The notes below the pieces were generated by a model that saw only the letters and a program-made list of their open reading frames with translations, did no database searches and had not been told where the DNA came from. From a virus: a stretch of 64,000 bases of DNA. This document shows positions 33,701-40,835 of this stretch, piece by piece. The DNA is taken from IMG/VR virus record IMGVR_UViG_3300033545_000001, positions 55,393 through 119,392 of that record. One strand, given 5' to 3'. Numbering within the stretch: the first letter of the stretch is position 1; each line of letters starts with the position of its first letter. The translations under genes and the position numbers were made by a program.

Positions 33701-36700
33701 GGATCTCTTAGTAAGTTAAGTACTGTAATTAAGCCTGTTGAAGAGGCTTTGAATACAATGGCTGGAGCTGCGGGTAAGTTCCTACAGCCAGTTCTTGCTG
33801 GATTCGTCAATTTCTTGGACAGCTCTAATTTCCAAACCTTGACAAAAGCAGCTGCTGACGGACTTGTGTACTTTGGTGGAACTGTATCCAACTTCCTAGA
33901 TGCTTTGGGCAAGTTGGCAACTGATGCTGCTCCTTACACAGTTCAAATTGCTAAGATATTTGATGATCTGTCAAAGGCTCTAAATACATCTGTATCTGTA
34001 GGATCTAGTGATGGAAGTATCAGCACATTCCTCAATCAGATGATGACAGGATTTGGAATCCTGTTTAACATCATCAGTGGAATCTTTGATATTCTAGCCA
34101 AGTGGGGTCCTGCTCTTGCTCCTATTGGCAATCTTATTGGAAATGATCTAGCTAAGGGACTCCATGATGCAGCTAATGCTGCTGACAGTGTTGACTTTAA
34201 GCAGTGGAACAGTGAGCTTACCCAGTTCATTTCAGGAATTGGAACAGCGGCCAAGGGTATTGGTACACTATTTGCAGCTCTAGTAAATAACAAGTTCCTA
34301 GGATTCCTTGGAGACATCCTTACTGATATTGGACATATTGCTACTGCTCTGGCTCCTATTGTCAAGTTCTTTACTGACATTGTTGCAGGATCTCTACCTG
34401 CTCTACAGAAGATATTCAATGATATCTCTGGTGTAGTAGTGGGCATATTGAAGCCTATTGATGACTTCCTGGATAAGGTAGAGCAGAACAAGGACGCCAT
34501 GAAGGTCCTTTCCGGAATCTTCACTGCTTTGGCTTCTCTGGTTATCGCTGGAAGTGTTCTCTCATTCTTCAGCATGCTGGGAGGATTGGCAGGTAAGGGA
34601 TTCTCAGGCCTTATAGATCTTATCAACAAGATCCCTGGAATCAATCTTCCTGGAGGATCAGGCGGAAGTAGTGGAAGTAGCACTCCCGTAGTAAGCGCTA
34701 TCAACAAGCTTGGTGTTGATGTAAGTGCTAATGCTGATGAGAATGCTGCAAAGATTGTCACAGCTATTACTGGGGAAGAGACTGAAGAAGGAGTAGCAGG
34801 AGAAGGTGAATCAGCAGCTGGTGCTGAAGCTGCTGGTATTGGAGCTACTGCTACTATTGCGGGCATTGTTACTGCTGTTTTGGCATTCCTTGGTGCAGGA
34901 TTCCTTATCTACGAGATTATTCATGGAGCTGCTGATCCTAATTCTACGGTTCACAGGGCTAACAGTTATGTTACTCAGCATGATGGGGCTAATTGGTGGG
35001 ACAGGGAAGTAGCTGGACCCGCTGATAGAGATGTGTATGATCCTACTGGCCGTGGAATTGCTGGCGCCGCTAAGGGTCTTGCTGATATTAATAAGACTGC
35101 TGTTCCTGACTTCTTTACAGATGACACTCAGTGGGAGAAGGATGCTAATAAGGCAATGATCGCATTCTTCACAGGTAACGCTGGTTGGGAGAAGGCATCT
35201 AATACAGCTATTCCTGACTTCTTCACAGACAAGTCTGAATGGGAAAGGACTGCGCAGAGAGCTGTAGGGGACTTCTTTACCAATAATGATGAGTGGGAGA
35301 AGGCTTCTGAAACAGCAGTTGGACATTTCTTCACAGACAACACTGCTTGGGAAAAGGCTGCTAATCATGCTATAGCTGATTTCTTTACAGACAATACTGG
35401 CTGGGAGAAGGCTGCTGATAAGTCTATTTCAGGGTGGTTCAGCAGTGCTGGCGAATGGTTCATGCGTGATGTGTATGAGCCTATCGAGAAGTGGGTAACT
35501 AACGACTTTGTCGGATTCTTCACTAACTCAGTAGCCCGCTGGTTTACTGATGCTGGCTCATGGTTCATGAGAGATGTTTATGAGCCTGTAAAGAATTGGG
35601 TTACTGGAGACTTTGTAAACTTCTTTACTAGCTCTATTCCTCACTGGTTCGATGATGTAACCACTTGGTTCATGAGAGATGTCTATAATCCAGTAGAGCA
35701 TTGGGTTATGAATGATATCCCTGGATTTTTCACTAATTCTATCCCTAACTGGTTCTCCAGTGTGTGGAAGGAATTCCAGAAGAATGTTGTTGATCCTATT
35801 GGTAACTGGCTGACGGGTACTGGAAGTGATTCACTGACAGGATTCTTTGAAGCTGGATTCAAGGATGCTCTTAACGCTGTAATCAAGGACGTATTCAACA
35901 ACGGACTTATCCATCTATTGAATGATGCTCTTGGTGTAGTAGGTCTGAAGATTCCTAACATTCCTACATTCGCAGCAGGAGGCCATGTACAAGGCAACCT
36001 AGGAGAAGCTGATAACAGCGATTCTGTATGGGCTAAACTGACTCCCGGAGAATTCGTTATTCGTAAGAGAGCTGCTGCTGCTCTTGGACCAGACACTCTG
36101 GCTCAATTGAATCAGGCAGACAGGCCAGGAGCTATTGGCAAGCACGCTAATGGAGGATACGCAGGAGCCTTCGCAGGCGGCGGTATAGTAGGAGACGTAG
36201 AAGGCTGGGGAAGCAGCCTGCTTTCAGGTGCTGAGGGCCTAGTAGGAGACGTGGCTAGCTGGGCTTCAAGTTTCGTCTCCGGAGCCCTACAGAGTACGTT
36301 TAATGAAGCTTACAAGGCTATCGTTAATCCTATCCTTGGCACCTTGCCTTCAGGCACTATTCCTACAGGAATGGCTACCTTGGCTGCTGGAAGTGTGAAG
36401 AATGCTGTAGATGTGTTCTTAGGAGCTCAGGATCAGAAGGCTGATGCTGCTGCAACAGGAGCAGTTGGAGGCTCTCTTCCAACTGGAGATCACAAGCAGA
36501 TCATTGTTGAAGCTCTTCAGGCTGCTGGAGTTGCTGCTAATCAATGGCCTGTGTGGGAAACAGGATTGAACACTCTTATTACAAGAGAGTCTAGTTGGAA
36601 TCCATCTTCTGTTAACACAACTGACTCTAACGCTGCTGCTGGGAATCCTTCAGAAGGACTTGCTCAGACAACTGGTACTACCTTCAATGAGTACCATGTG

Positions 36701-37078
36701 CCAGGAACTTCTGACGACATTCTAGATCCTGTAGCTAATGTTGCTGCTGCCATTAAGTATATTGAAGATGTATATGGTTCAATTACTAATGTTCAGCAGG
36801 CTAATGCCAATGAGCCTCCAAAGGGTTATGCTACAGGCGGATTCGTGGGAGATCCAACTTTGGGAATGGGATTTGCTGCTGGAGGTTACAGTATGGCTCC
36901 TACAGCTGGAACTCCTTCAATGAAGTCTCAGGCTGGAATGAATGCTGGTGGAAGACTTTCTGGTCCTGGAGTTCATGTGGAAAATTTGAACATCACTAAT
37001 CCAATTCCAGAGCAGTCAGGCGATTCTCTACAGAGAGCAATGACTCGCTTGCGCGTCTATGACGGGAGAGGCAACTAA
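30797..37078 (+). CDS. Tape measure protein with transglycosylase domain
   Basis: The longest gene: 2093 residues, implying a tail near 300 nm at about 0.15 nm per residue. Order: helical N-terminal part; four repeats of about 96 residues (nt 31940-33090); a hydrophobic region of about 65 residues (nt 33330-33525); a second hydrophobic segment near nt 34860-34920; six 18-residue FFT-x4-WE repeats (35111-35434); three and a half 35-residue WF-x5-WFMRDVY repeats (35435-35818); then a lytic transglycosylase-like domain (nt 36486-36800) with likely catalytic Glu1931 in TRESSWNP. GTG 30797 follows GGAGG. The C-terminus VYDGRGN recurs in a scar just downstream. Confidence 0.9.
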   Translation: MPSVPGDHTYDVVYRATADFTDLFAEVAAAKAAMEELKESTDDTNSSSEDGAKAAADAEEARTKAMQDASKAAKEYEQQQLLLNKAENNGFNTPQEAKAFRDQDTQSLLQHNIQENGGRTSPDQALQDIRNKTAALNSENASLAEMRETIDESTNSLQDASKAAQDFQDSLEDLEEGSQDVKQAVEDTGQALDDFSSKSKSAGSNASQTGNNLKDIAEGASIAARGIDDVNQSLDESSKAFLEYQQARKDANSAANQTPTTSLNTSIGNASTDIEEAMREQAAAIAAANQSRNNMSAESLAESAEKNAANNVSTGLFSAEALNGAKNFAEEVEEEVTPAVKNADSALKAAGQSASGLSDEFEASTAQGVVLSAAMADVDKKVEGLSNNLSSGFSSAFVKQLGGVLKDYNSVAKAATGLDDPSARQWVVDTGNELDSLAVQLQETQKGIEGVGGAFESSGDDADNFGTVLSKVNSASAVILASNLESIENKLAKMHSDLETGGNDWDTFASSIAKTNSQLNAATKQAAALDDPAAKNAVTDLKIAFDSLSMQALASRDDVDVFTASEMKNSAASVILASNIEAIEDKLTKMSTDLEAGGNDWDAFSVSIAKTNAQLNAASKQADALDDPDAKNAVNDLKEAFGYLSQQALASKDDLDVFTAAESKNSATSVLLSSNIDSVRSKVDDLENSLKSGDSAWNDFIVALTKANTELAGVGKQAGTLGDTESRNSINALQLALNDIAVQALGSKDDLGAFKTAEDVAAESAAKLAAATKDAKTAAYEATTTYKIFASGLKAISNEFASLSAQTKAEGGGSGFLGFLGNFLGGGLSGVSSGFNALATAAGSALPLVLGLSVAIPAVATAIVGLATIVGGLVGAMAPMVGIFITFLPIILGVAEAAGVLYLAIEPLISAVNEFRQATTKSGAEAALKGLSPVMAQAAKDIAGFIKALTGAKGALKDIGTEVFSPLLGSLSKLSTVIKPVEEALNTMAGAAGKFLQPVLAGFVNFLDSSNFQTLTKAAADGLVYFGGTVSNFLDALGKLATDAAPYTVQIAKIFDDLSKALNTSVSVGSSDGSISTFLNQMMTGFGILFNIISGIFDILAKWGPALAPIGNLIGNDLAKGLHDAANAADSVDFKQWNSELTQFISGIGTAAKGIGTLFAALVNNKFLGFLGDILTDIGHIATALAPIVKFFTDIVAGSLPALQKIFNDISGVVVGILKPIDDFLDKVEQNKDAMKVLSGIFTALASLVIAGSVLSFFSMLGGLAGKGFSGLIDLINKIPGINLPGGSGGSSGSSTPVVSAINKLGVDVSANADENAAKIVTAITGEETEEGVAGEGESAAGAEAAGIGATATIAGIVTAVLAFLGAGFLIYEIIHGAADPNSTVHRANSYVTQHDGANWWDREVAGPADRDVYDPTGRGIAGAAKGLADINKTAVPDFFTDDTQWEKDANKAMIAFFTGNAGWEKASNTAIPDFFTDKSEWERTAQRAVGDFFTNNDEWEKASETAVGHFFTDNTAWEKAANHAIADFFTDNTGWEKAADKSISGWFSSAGEWFMRDVYEPIEKWVTNDFVGFFTNSVARWFTDAGSWFMRDVYEPVKNWVTGDFVNFFTSSIPHWFDDVTTWFMRDVYNPVEHWVMNDIPGFFTNSIPNWFSSVWKEFQKNVVDPIGNWLTGTGSDSLTGFFEAGFKDALNAVIKDVFNNGLIHLLNDALGVVGLKIPNIPTFAAGGHVQGNLGEADNSDSVWAKLTPGEFVIRKRAAAALGPDTLAQLNQADRPGAIGKHANGGYAGAFAGGGIVGDVEGWGSSLLSGAEGLVGDVASWASSFVSGALQSTFNEAYKAIVNPILGTLPSGTIPTGMATLAAGSVKNAVDVFLGAQDQKADAAATGAVGGSLPTGDHKQIIVEALQAAGVAANQWPVWETGLNTLITRESSWNPSSVNTTDSNAAAGNPSEGLAQTTGTTFNEYHVPGTSDDILDPVANVAAAIKYIEDVYGSITNVQQANANEPPKGYATGGFVGDPTLGMGFAAGGYSMAPTAGTPSMKSQAGMNAGGRLSGPGVHVENLNITNPIPEQSGDSLQRAMTRLRVYDGRGN
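32216..33080 (+). repeat. Three tandem 288-nt repeats in tape measure gene
   Basis: Equivalent GTA codons lie at 32228, 32516 and 32804, exactly 288 nt (96 residues) apart. Each unit has SV/AV-ILASN, a helix ending in DLE-GGNDWD-F, then QLNAA-KQA-ALDDP-AKNAV and ASRDDVDVFTA. The third copy is more diverged, and a still weaker copy precedes the first. Confidence 0.85.
35111..35434 (+). repeat. Six 54-nt (18-residue) repeats in tape measure gene
   Basis: Six units start at 35111, 35165, 35219, 35273, 35327 and 35381. The consensus is FFTDNxxWEKAAxxAIxD with Phe-Phe and Trp-Glu fixed. They are likely regular helical turns of the tape measure rod. Confidence 0.9.
35435..35818 (+). repeat. 35-residue WF repeats in tape measure gene
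   Basis: Units begin at 35435, 35540 and 35645, with a partial fourth at 35750. Conserved parts are WF-x5-WFMRDVYEP, NWV, and FFTNSI. The Trp and Phe spacing is typical of aromatic repeats in tape measure proteins. Confidence 0.9.
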
Positions 37079-37126
37079 CTGCCGCTTGTAGTAAAAGTAC
37101 AGTCATTGCGCAGTTAGGAGCCTTTT

Positions 37127-37174
37127 ATGAAGTGCAGTTCTTGCTTGGAGAAGTATGATGGACGTGGAAACTAA
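37127..37174 (+). pseudogene. Scar of a homing endonuclease gene after tape measure
   Basis: A 15-codon frame with a good ribosome site (TTAGGAGCC). The first nine codons (MKCSSCLEK) look like the N-terminal zinc part of the endonuclease genes in this genome; the last six plus stop (YDGRGN) repeat the end of the tape measure gene. The two copies of these seven codons differ at five bases, all synonymous. The body of the endonuclease appears to have been deleted. Confidence 0.6.
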
Positions 37175-37195
37175 TGGAGCCCATGGAGGCGTTAG

Positions 37196-38086
37196 ATGAC
37201 TAACAGCGATAACGAATATTGGTTCGTAGGTGGAACCAGTCTGAATCAGTACTGCTGGGCTGTTAACACTTTTGCTGCTGGACGAGCTGTTCCAGTTCTG
37301 CGTGGAAATAACATTCAAGTAGCTTACATTCCCGGTCAGATTCATCGTCAGAAGTATCCTGACAGTAGAACTTTGGACTTTGCCATGTTTGTGGCTGCTG
37401 TTGATCCCACAACTGATCAGCCTCCATCTCAGGCACAGAAGCTGATGTTCAGCAACAATGTAAAGACATTACAGAAATTGTTCTATAATTACAATGGTCA
37501 GGTTGCTGGACAGCAGATTCCTCTTACACGTCAATGGTACTATTCTCTTCCAATAAATATAGGAATGCCTCAAGGTGTTCCCACTATGGTACAGGCAACA
37601 GCTCAAGCTGAAATAGCTGGGGACCTTCAACTTACTATGAATGGTCCCCATTCGGCTAGTCTTACAGTAAGTCTTTTGTTAGCTGATCCCTATTTCTATG
37701 GGCCAGCTATTACAGGAGCTGTACCAGTTAACACTACTGCCTCAAGTGTTATCAATACTGGTGATGATGTTGCTGCGTATTTCAATAATTCAGTAACATT
37801 GTATGGTCCTTTGCAATATCCTAGGCTATTGAATGCTACAACAAGTCCAAATACATGGTTCCAGCTTAATACTGTTATCTTAGCTGGGGATTCTGTAACA
37901 CTGGATATTGCCAACTTCACAGCTTATAGAGCTTCTGACGGGGCTAACCTGTCAGGACTTCTGAGCCATTCGGGGACTACTAGGTGGATGAGTTATTATC
38001 CAGGAGTTAACAGTCTTATTCTGAGTTCTAATAATAGCGGAGATACAGGAAGTGCTACATTTTCCTTTGTACCTCCTTATGTCTAA
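37196..38086 (+). CDS. Distal tail (Dit-like) protein
   Basis: A 296-residue protein after the tape measure, the standard position of the distal tail protein. The family-like features are an N-terminal beta domain (IQVAYIPGQIHRQKYPDSRT, LDFAMFVAAVD), QKLMFSNNVKTLQKLFYN, and a later LTVSLLLADPYFYGPA, as in siphovirus Dit proteins. It joins the tail tube to the baseplate. ATG 37196 follows GGAGG. Confidence 0.75.
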   Translation: MTNSDNEYWFVGGTSLNQYCWAVNTFAAGRAVPVLRGNNIQVAYIPGQIHRQKYPDSRTLDFAMFVAAVDPTTDQPPSQAQKLMFSNNVKTLQKLFYNYNGQVAGQQIPLTRQWYYSLPINIGMPQGVPTMVQATAQAEIAGDLQLTMNGPHSASLTVSLLLADPYFYGPAITGAVPVNTTASSVINTGDDVAAYFNNSVTLYGPLQYPRLLNATTSPNTWFQLNTVILAGDSVTLDIANFTAYRASDGANLSGLLSHSGTTRWMSYYPGVNSLILSSNNSGDTGSATFSFVPPYV

Positions 38087-38136
38087 TCCGATTGTTTATA
38101 TGATTTTACTCCTAGAGTCCATGGAGACCAGCATAC

Positions 38137-38331
38137 ATGACCCAAAATCGTTCTTTTTCTGCTGATCACGATCACTCTTGCTGCCCAAACCCTGCAAAAA
38201 GTTGCGGAGAGTGTATAAGAGGACTGTTATGTCAACGTTGTAATATGGCTTTGGGTCTCCTAGCTGATAATGTAGAAACTTTATTGAGGGCAGTAAATTA
38301 CCTAAGTGGTGAGTCTAATTACACAGAATAG
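38137..38331 (+). pseudogene. Truncated endonuclease VII-type homing endonuclease
   Basis: A 64-residue remnant with only the nuclease core: [20 protein letters not shown] then [15 protein letters not shown]. The first five residues (MTQNR) are a copy of the start of the tail-fibre genes downstream (ITQNR, STQNR), and the two nucleotide copies differ only at synonymous positions over TQNR. The N-terminal zinc region is lost. Its stop lies inside the next gene. Confidence 0.75.
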
Positions 38332-39271
38332 ATATTACTCTAATCTAGCTCAGGCAACATTTATTGCCAATACAGGCGGATTAGGTATTTCTACAGCTTC
38401 TCTTCAGGTTACTGCTAATGAGAACTGGCCTACTCAGTTTCCATTCGCTCTTTGGTTAGAGCCGAATACTAACAATGCTGAAGTAGTCCTTGTAACATCT
38501 GGAAGTGGCACTTCTATTAGTCCTTATGCCATTACACGTGGCTATGATGGAACTATTGCCTTTGCTCACGCTTCTGGAGCTATTGTAACCCCTGGCGTTA
38601 TTGAGCTTGACCTGGCTGATCCTCAGAATCATATTAATCTATCAGGATCGACTTCAGGTGCTCACGGTCTTCCAGCCTCAGCTTGGTTGGGAGGACAGCT
38701 TCAGCTTATCAGCACTCAGACTGTCCTCACTCCACAGCCAACTGTGACTTTCAACTCAGCTGTGTTTGCAACTATTCCATCATCTATAAATCACCTGCTA
38801 GTAATGGTTCAGGCTCTGTCCTCTTCCCTGGCTAATAATAATGATTATTTAATGGTACAGTATAATGGATATACAGGCAGCTTTTACTGTGATGAATTCC
38901 TTCTAAATGTCAATGGGACTAACACCACTGGCAACTCTGCCTCTAACACTTCCTCATCAGGTATGACTAACAACTGGCATATCAACTCCAGCATGGCTAC
39001 TTGTGGAGTTATTATGACTACTGATGATGGAATAGCTTCTACAGGATACTGTGAGGTAGTATTCCCTAACTTTAAGAATACTGCAAATACTGCTCCAAGA
39101 GGTCATAACTTCAAATTCGGTGGAAGTAATAACACAGTTCCTTATATAATCTCAGGGAATGGCAGTGGATCTTGTGCTAATGTGACAGCTCCTATTACTT
39201 CACTGACATTCCAGACTATTCTAGGGTATAACTTCACAGCTAACTCTGTATTCCAGCTGTATGGTTTCTAG
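38306..39271 (+). CDS. Minor tail/fibre protein, paralogue 1
   Basis: A 321-residue protein whose first 135 residues are shared with the next gene: [22 protein letters not shown], the RGYDGT motif and [15 protein letters not shown]. The C-terminal part differs and probably forms the receptor-binding or surface domain. The start codon was altered by the endonuclease remnant: GTG 38306 or 38309 with a weak ribosome site. The two paralogues lie head to tail and come from tandem duplication. Confidence 0.7.
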   Translation: MVSLITQNRYYSNLAQATFIANTGGLGISTASLQVTANENWPTQFPFALWLEPNTNNAEVVLVTSGSGTSISPYAITRGYDGTIAFAHASGAIVTPGVIELDLADPQNHINLSGSTSGAHGLPASAWLGGQLQLISTQTVLTPQPTVTFNSAVFATIPSSINHLLVMVQALSSSLANNNDYLMVQYNGYTGSFYCDEFLLNVNGTNTTGNSASNTSSSGMTNNWHINSSMATCGVIMTTDDGIASTGYCEVVFPNFKNTANTAPRGHNFKFGGSNNTVPYIISGNGSGSCANVTAPITSLTFQTILGYNFTANSVFQLYGF

Positions 39272-39279
39272 GGAGAATT

Positions 39280-40209
39280 ATGTCTACTCAGAATAGATAC
39301 TACAGTAATCTTGGCCAGGGGACCTTCATTACCAACACTGGTGGACTGACAGCTAGCGCATCTGCTCTTACTGTTCAATCTAGCGGAAACTGGCCCACTC
39401 AATTTCCTTTCACTGTGCGACTGGAACCAGGAACTGCTAATGAGGAAGTTGCTCTAGTAACATCTGGAGCTGGAACGGCTGCCACGCCTTATCAGCTACA
39501 AAGAGGATATGATGGCACTAATCAGTTAGTACATGCTCAAGGAGCTTCTGTAATTCCTGGATTCTGTCAGCTGGACTTTTCTCAAGCAGGTCAGCACATT
39601 AATTTGACAGGTTCAGCTTCAGGTGCTCACGGTCTTCCAGCCGGAGCGTGGCTTGGTGGAACTCAGCAACTTATCAATAAGTATGCTTACACAGCATTCT
39701 CAGGAACACAGCTTAACATTACTAGCATTCCCCAGACATTCAGTCATCTTAGATTGATTTATAGCCTTAGAGGCAATGGAACTACTACAGGTCACTTTGG
39801 AGCGAGCGTTCCTTTCGGAGATGCTCTCCAGATGGCAATGAATGGTGTGACAACCGCTACTTATACTGGTCTTTACACTATACAGTATCCAGGAACTTCC
39901 ACACCTTCTGGGACTATCACTCCTGGTGCAGCATTCAATTGTGGCATTATATGGAATCAATACTATGCTACTCCAGGTATGGGTAATGGATATGTGGATA
40001 TCTTCTCATATGCTGATACTACAGGCATTAAGCAGGTAAGTTTCAATGGTTCCGCTTCTGATCATGGAAGTGCTTATGGTGCTGTATTTGGATGGGCTGG
40101 TCCTGGAGGATCTTCCAATGCTCATGCTATAACTTCTATACAACTCAGTGTGTCTGGATCTTCTTCAGGATTTATAGCTGGTAACGTCTGGCTTTACGGA
40201 ATTTCATAG
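39280..40209 (+). CDS. Minor tail/fibre protein, paralogue 2
   Basis: A 309-residue protein that matches the previous gene over its N-terminal attachment part ([37 protein letters not shown]) and has an unrelated C-terminal domain rich in Gly, Ser and Thr. A conserved base with variable tips is common in fibres with different receptors. GGGAG precedes the ATG. Confidence 0.7.
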   Translation: MSTQNRYYSNLGQGTFITNTGGLTASASALTVQSSGNWPTQFPFTVRLEPGTANEEVALVTSGAGTAATPYQLQRGYDGTNQLVHAQGASVIPGFCQLDFSQAGQHINLTGSASGAHGLPAGAWLGGTQQLINKYAYTAFSGTQLNITSIPQTFSHLRLIYSLRGNGTTTGHFGASVPFGDALQMAMNGVTTATYTGLYTIQYPGTSTPSGTITPGAAFNCGIIWNQYYATPGMGNGYVDIFSYADTTGIKQVSFNGSASDHGSAYGAVFGWAGPGGSSNAHAITSIQLSVSGSSSGFIAGNVWLYGIS

Positions 40210-40214
40210 GAGTA

Positions 40215-40826
40215 ATGATGATAATCGAGCAAGCATCTACCATTAAGTGGACAGCTCATGCTTCTGTACACAAGTGGGATGTTGACCAGTACGATTGGCT
40301 AATTCGTAAGTATGGTCCTGATGCTGATATCATGCAGTACTTGGATCAGGTAAAGCCTTATGAAATTGTAGATGCTCCAGGTAACCTTCTCACTTATGTG
40401 GGATTGGCATTTCTACTGTCTAACCTAACAGGTGTAACAACAACTACTTCATCTCAGCTACTTGCTAATGGCTACATGCCCATAGGAGTTGGAGATGGTG
40501 GAGGAACTGTCCCTACAGCGGCTGTAACAGACTCTGATCTTACAGCTTCTAGCAATAAGTACTATAATCCTATAGATGCTGCATATCCGGCTGTAGGAGC
40601 TGCTGGGGTTACTGCTGGAATCATTACTGTGCAGTCTACCTATACTTCTGCCATAGCTAATTTTGCATGGAACGAGTGGGGAATTTATGGATCTACAGCA
40701 CTATTTACTGTTGGCCAGACTACTACTCCTGCAAATTCTACTATGATCAATCACAAGGGTGTGTCTCTAGGTACTAAGACATCTTCCAATGTATGGACTC
40801 TATCAGCCACTCTCACTCTTTCGTAG
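40215..40826 (+). CDS. Minor tail/baseplate protein
   Basis: A 203-residue protein of the type found next to actinophage baseplate genes. It starts IIEQASTIKWTAHASVHKWD, then YGPDADIMQYLDQVKPYEIV, GDGGGTVPTAAVTDSDLTA and ends in beta strands. Fold and exact role are unknown. The two ATG codons at 40215 and 40218 are both usable behind AGGAG. Confidence 0.55.
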   Translation: MMIIEQASTIKWTAHASVHKWDVDQYDWLIRKYGPDADIMQYLDQVKPYEIVDAPGNLLTYVGLAFLLSNLTGVTTTTSSQLLANGYMPIGVGDGGGTVPTAAVTDSDLTASSNKYYNPIDAAYPAVGAAGVTAGIITVQSTYTSAIANFAWNEWGIYGSTALFTVGQTTTPANSTMINHKGVSLGTKTSSNVWTLSATLTLS

Positions 40827-40835
40827 GAGGTCTAA

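Noticed and set aside
33211-33912. Long reverse-strand open frame of 233 codons inside the tape measure gene
   Set aside because: It is antisense to a well supported gene, lacks a ribosome site and is rich in Pro, Ala and Arg as expected for the shadow of Ala/Gly-rich coding DNA. The same applies to the reverse frames at 34036-34866 and 34811-35368.
39592-39624. TTGACA box inside the fibre gene at 39592
   Set aside because: It is in coding sequence conserved with the paralogue and has no -10 box at the right distance.
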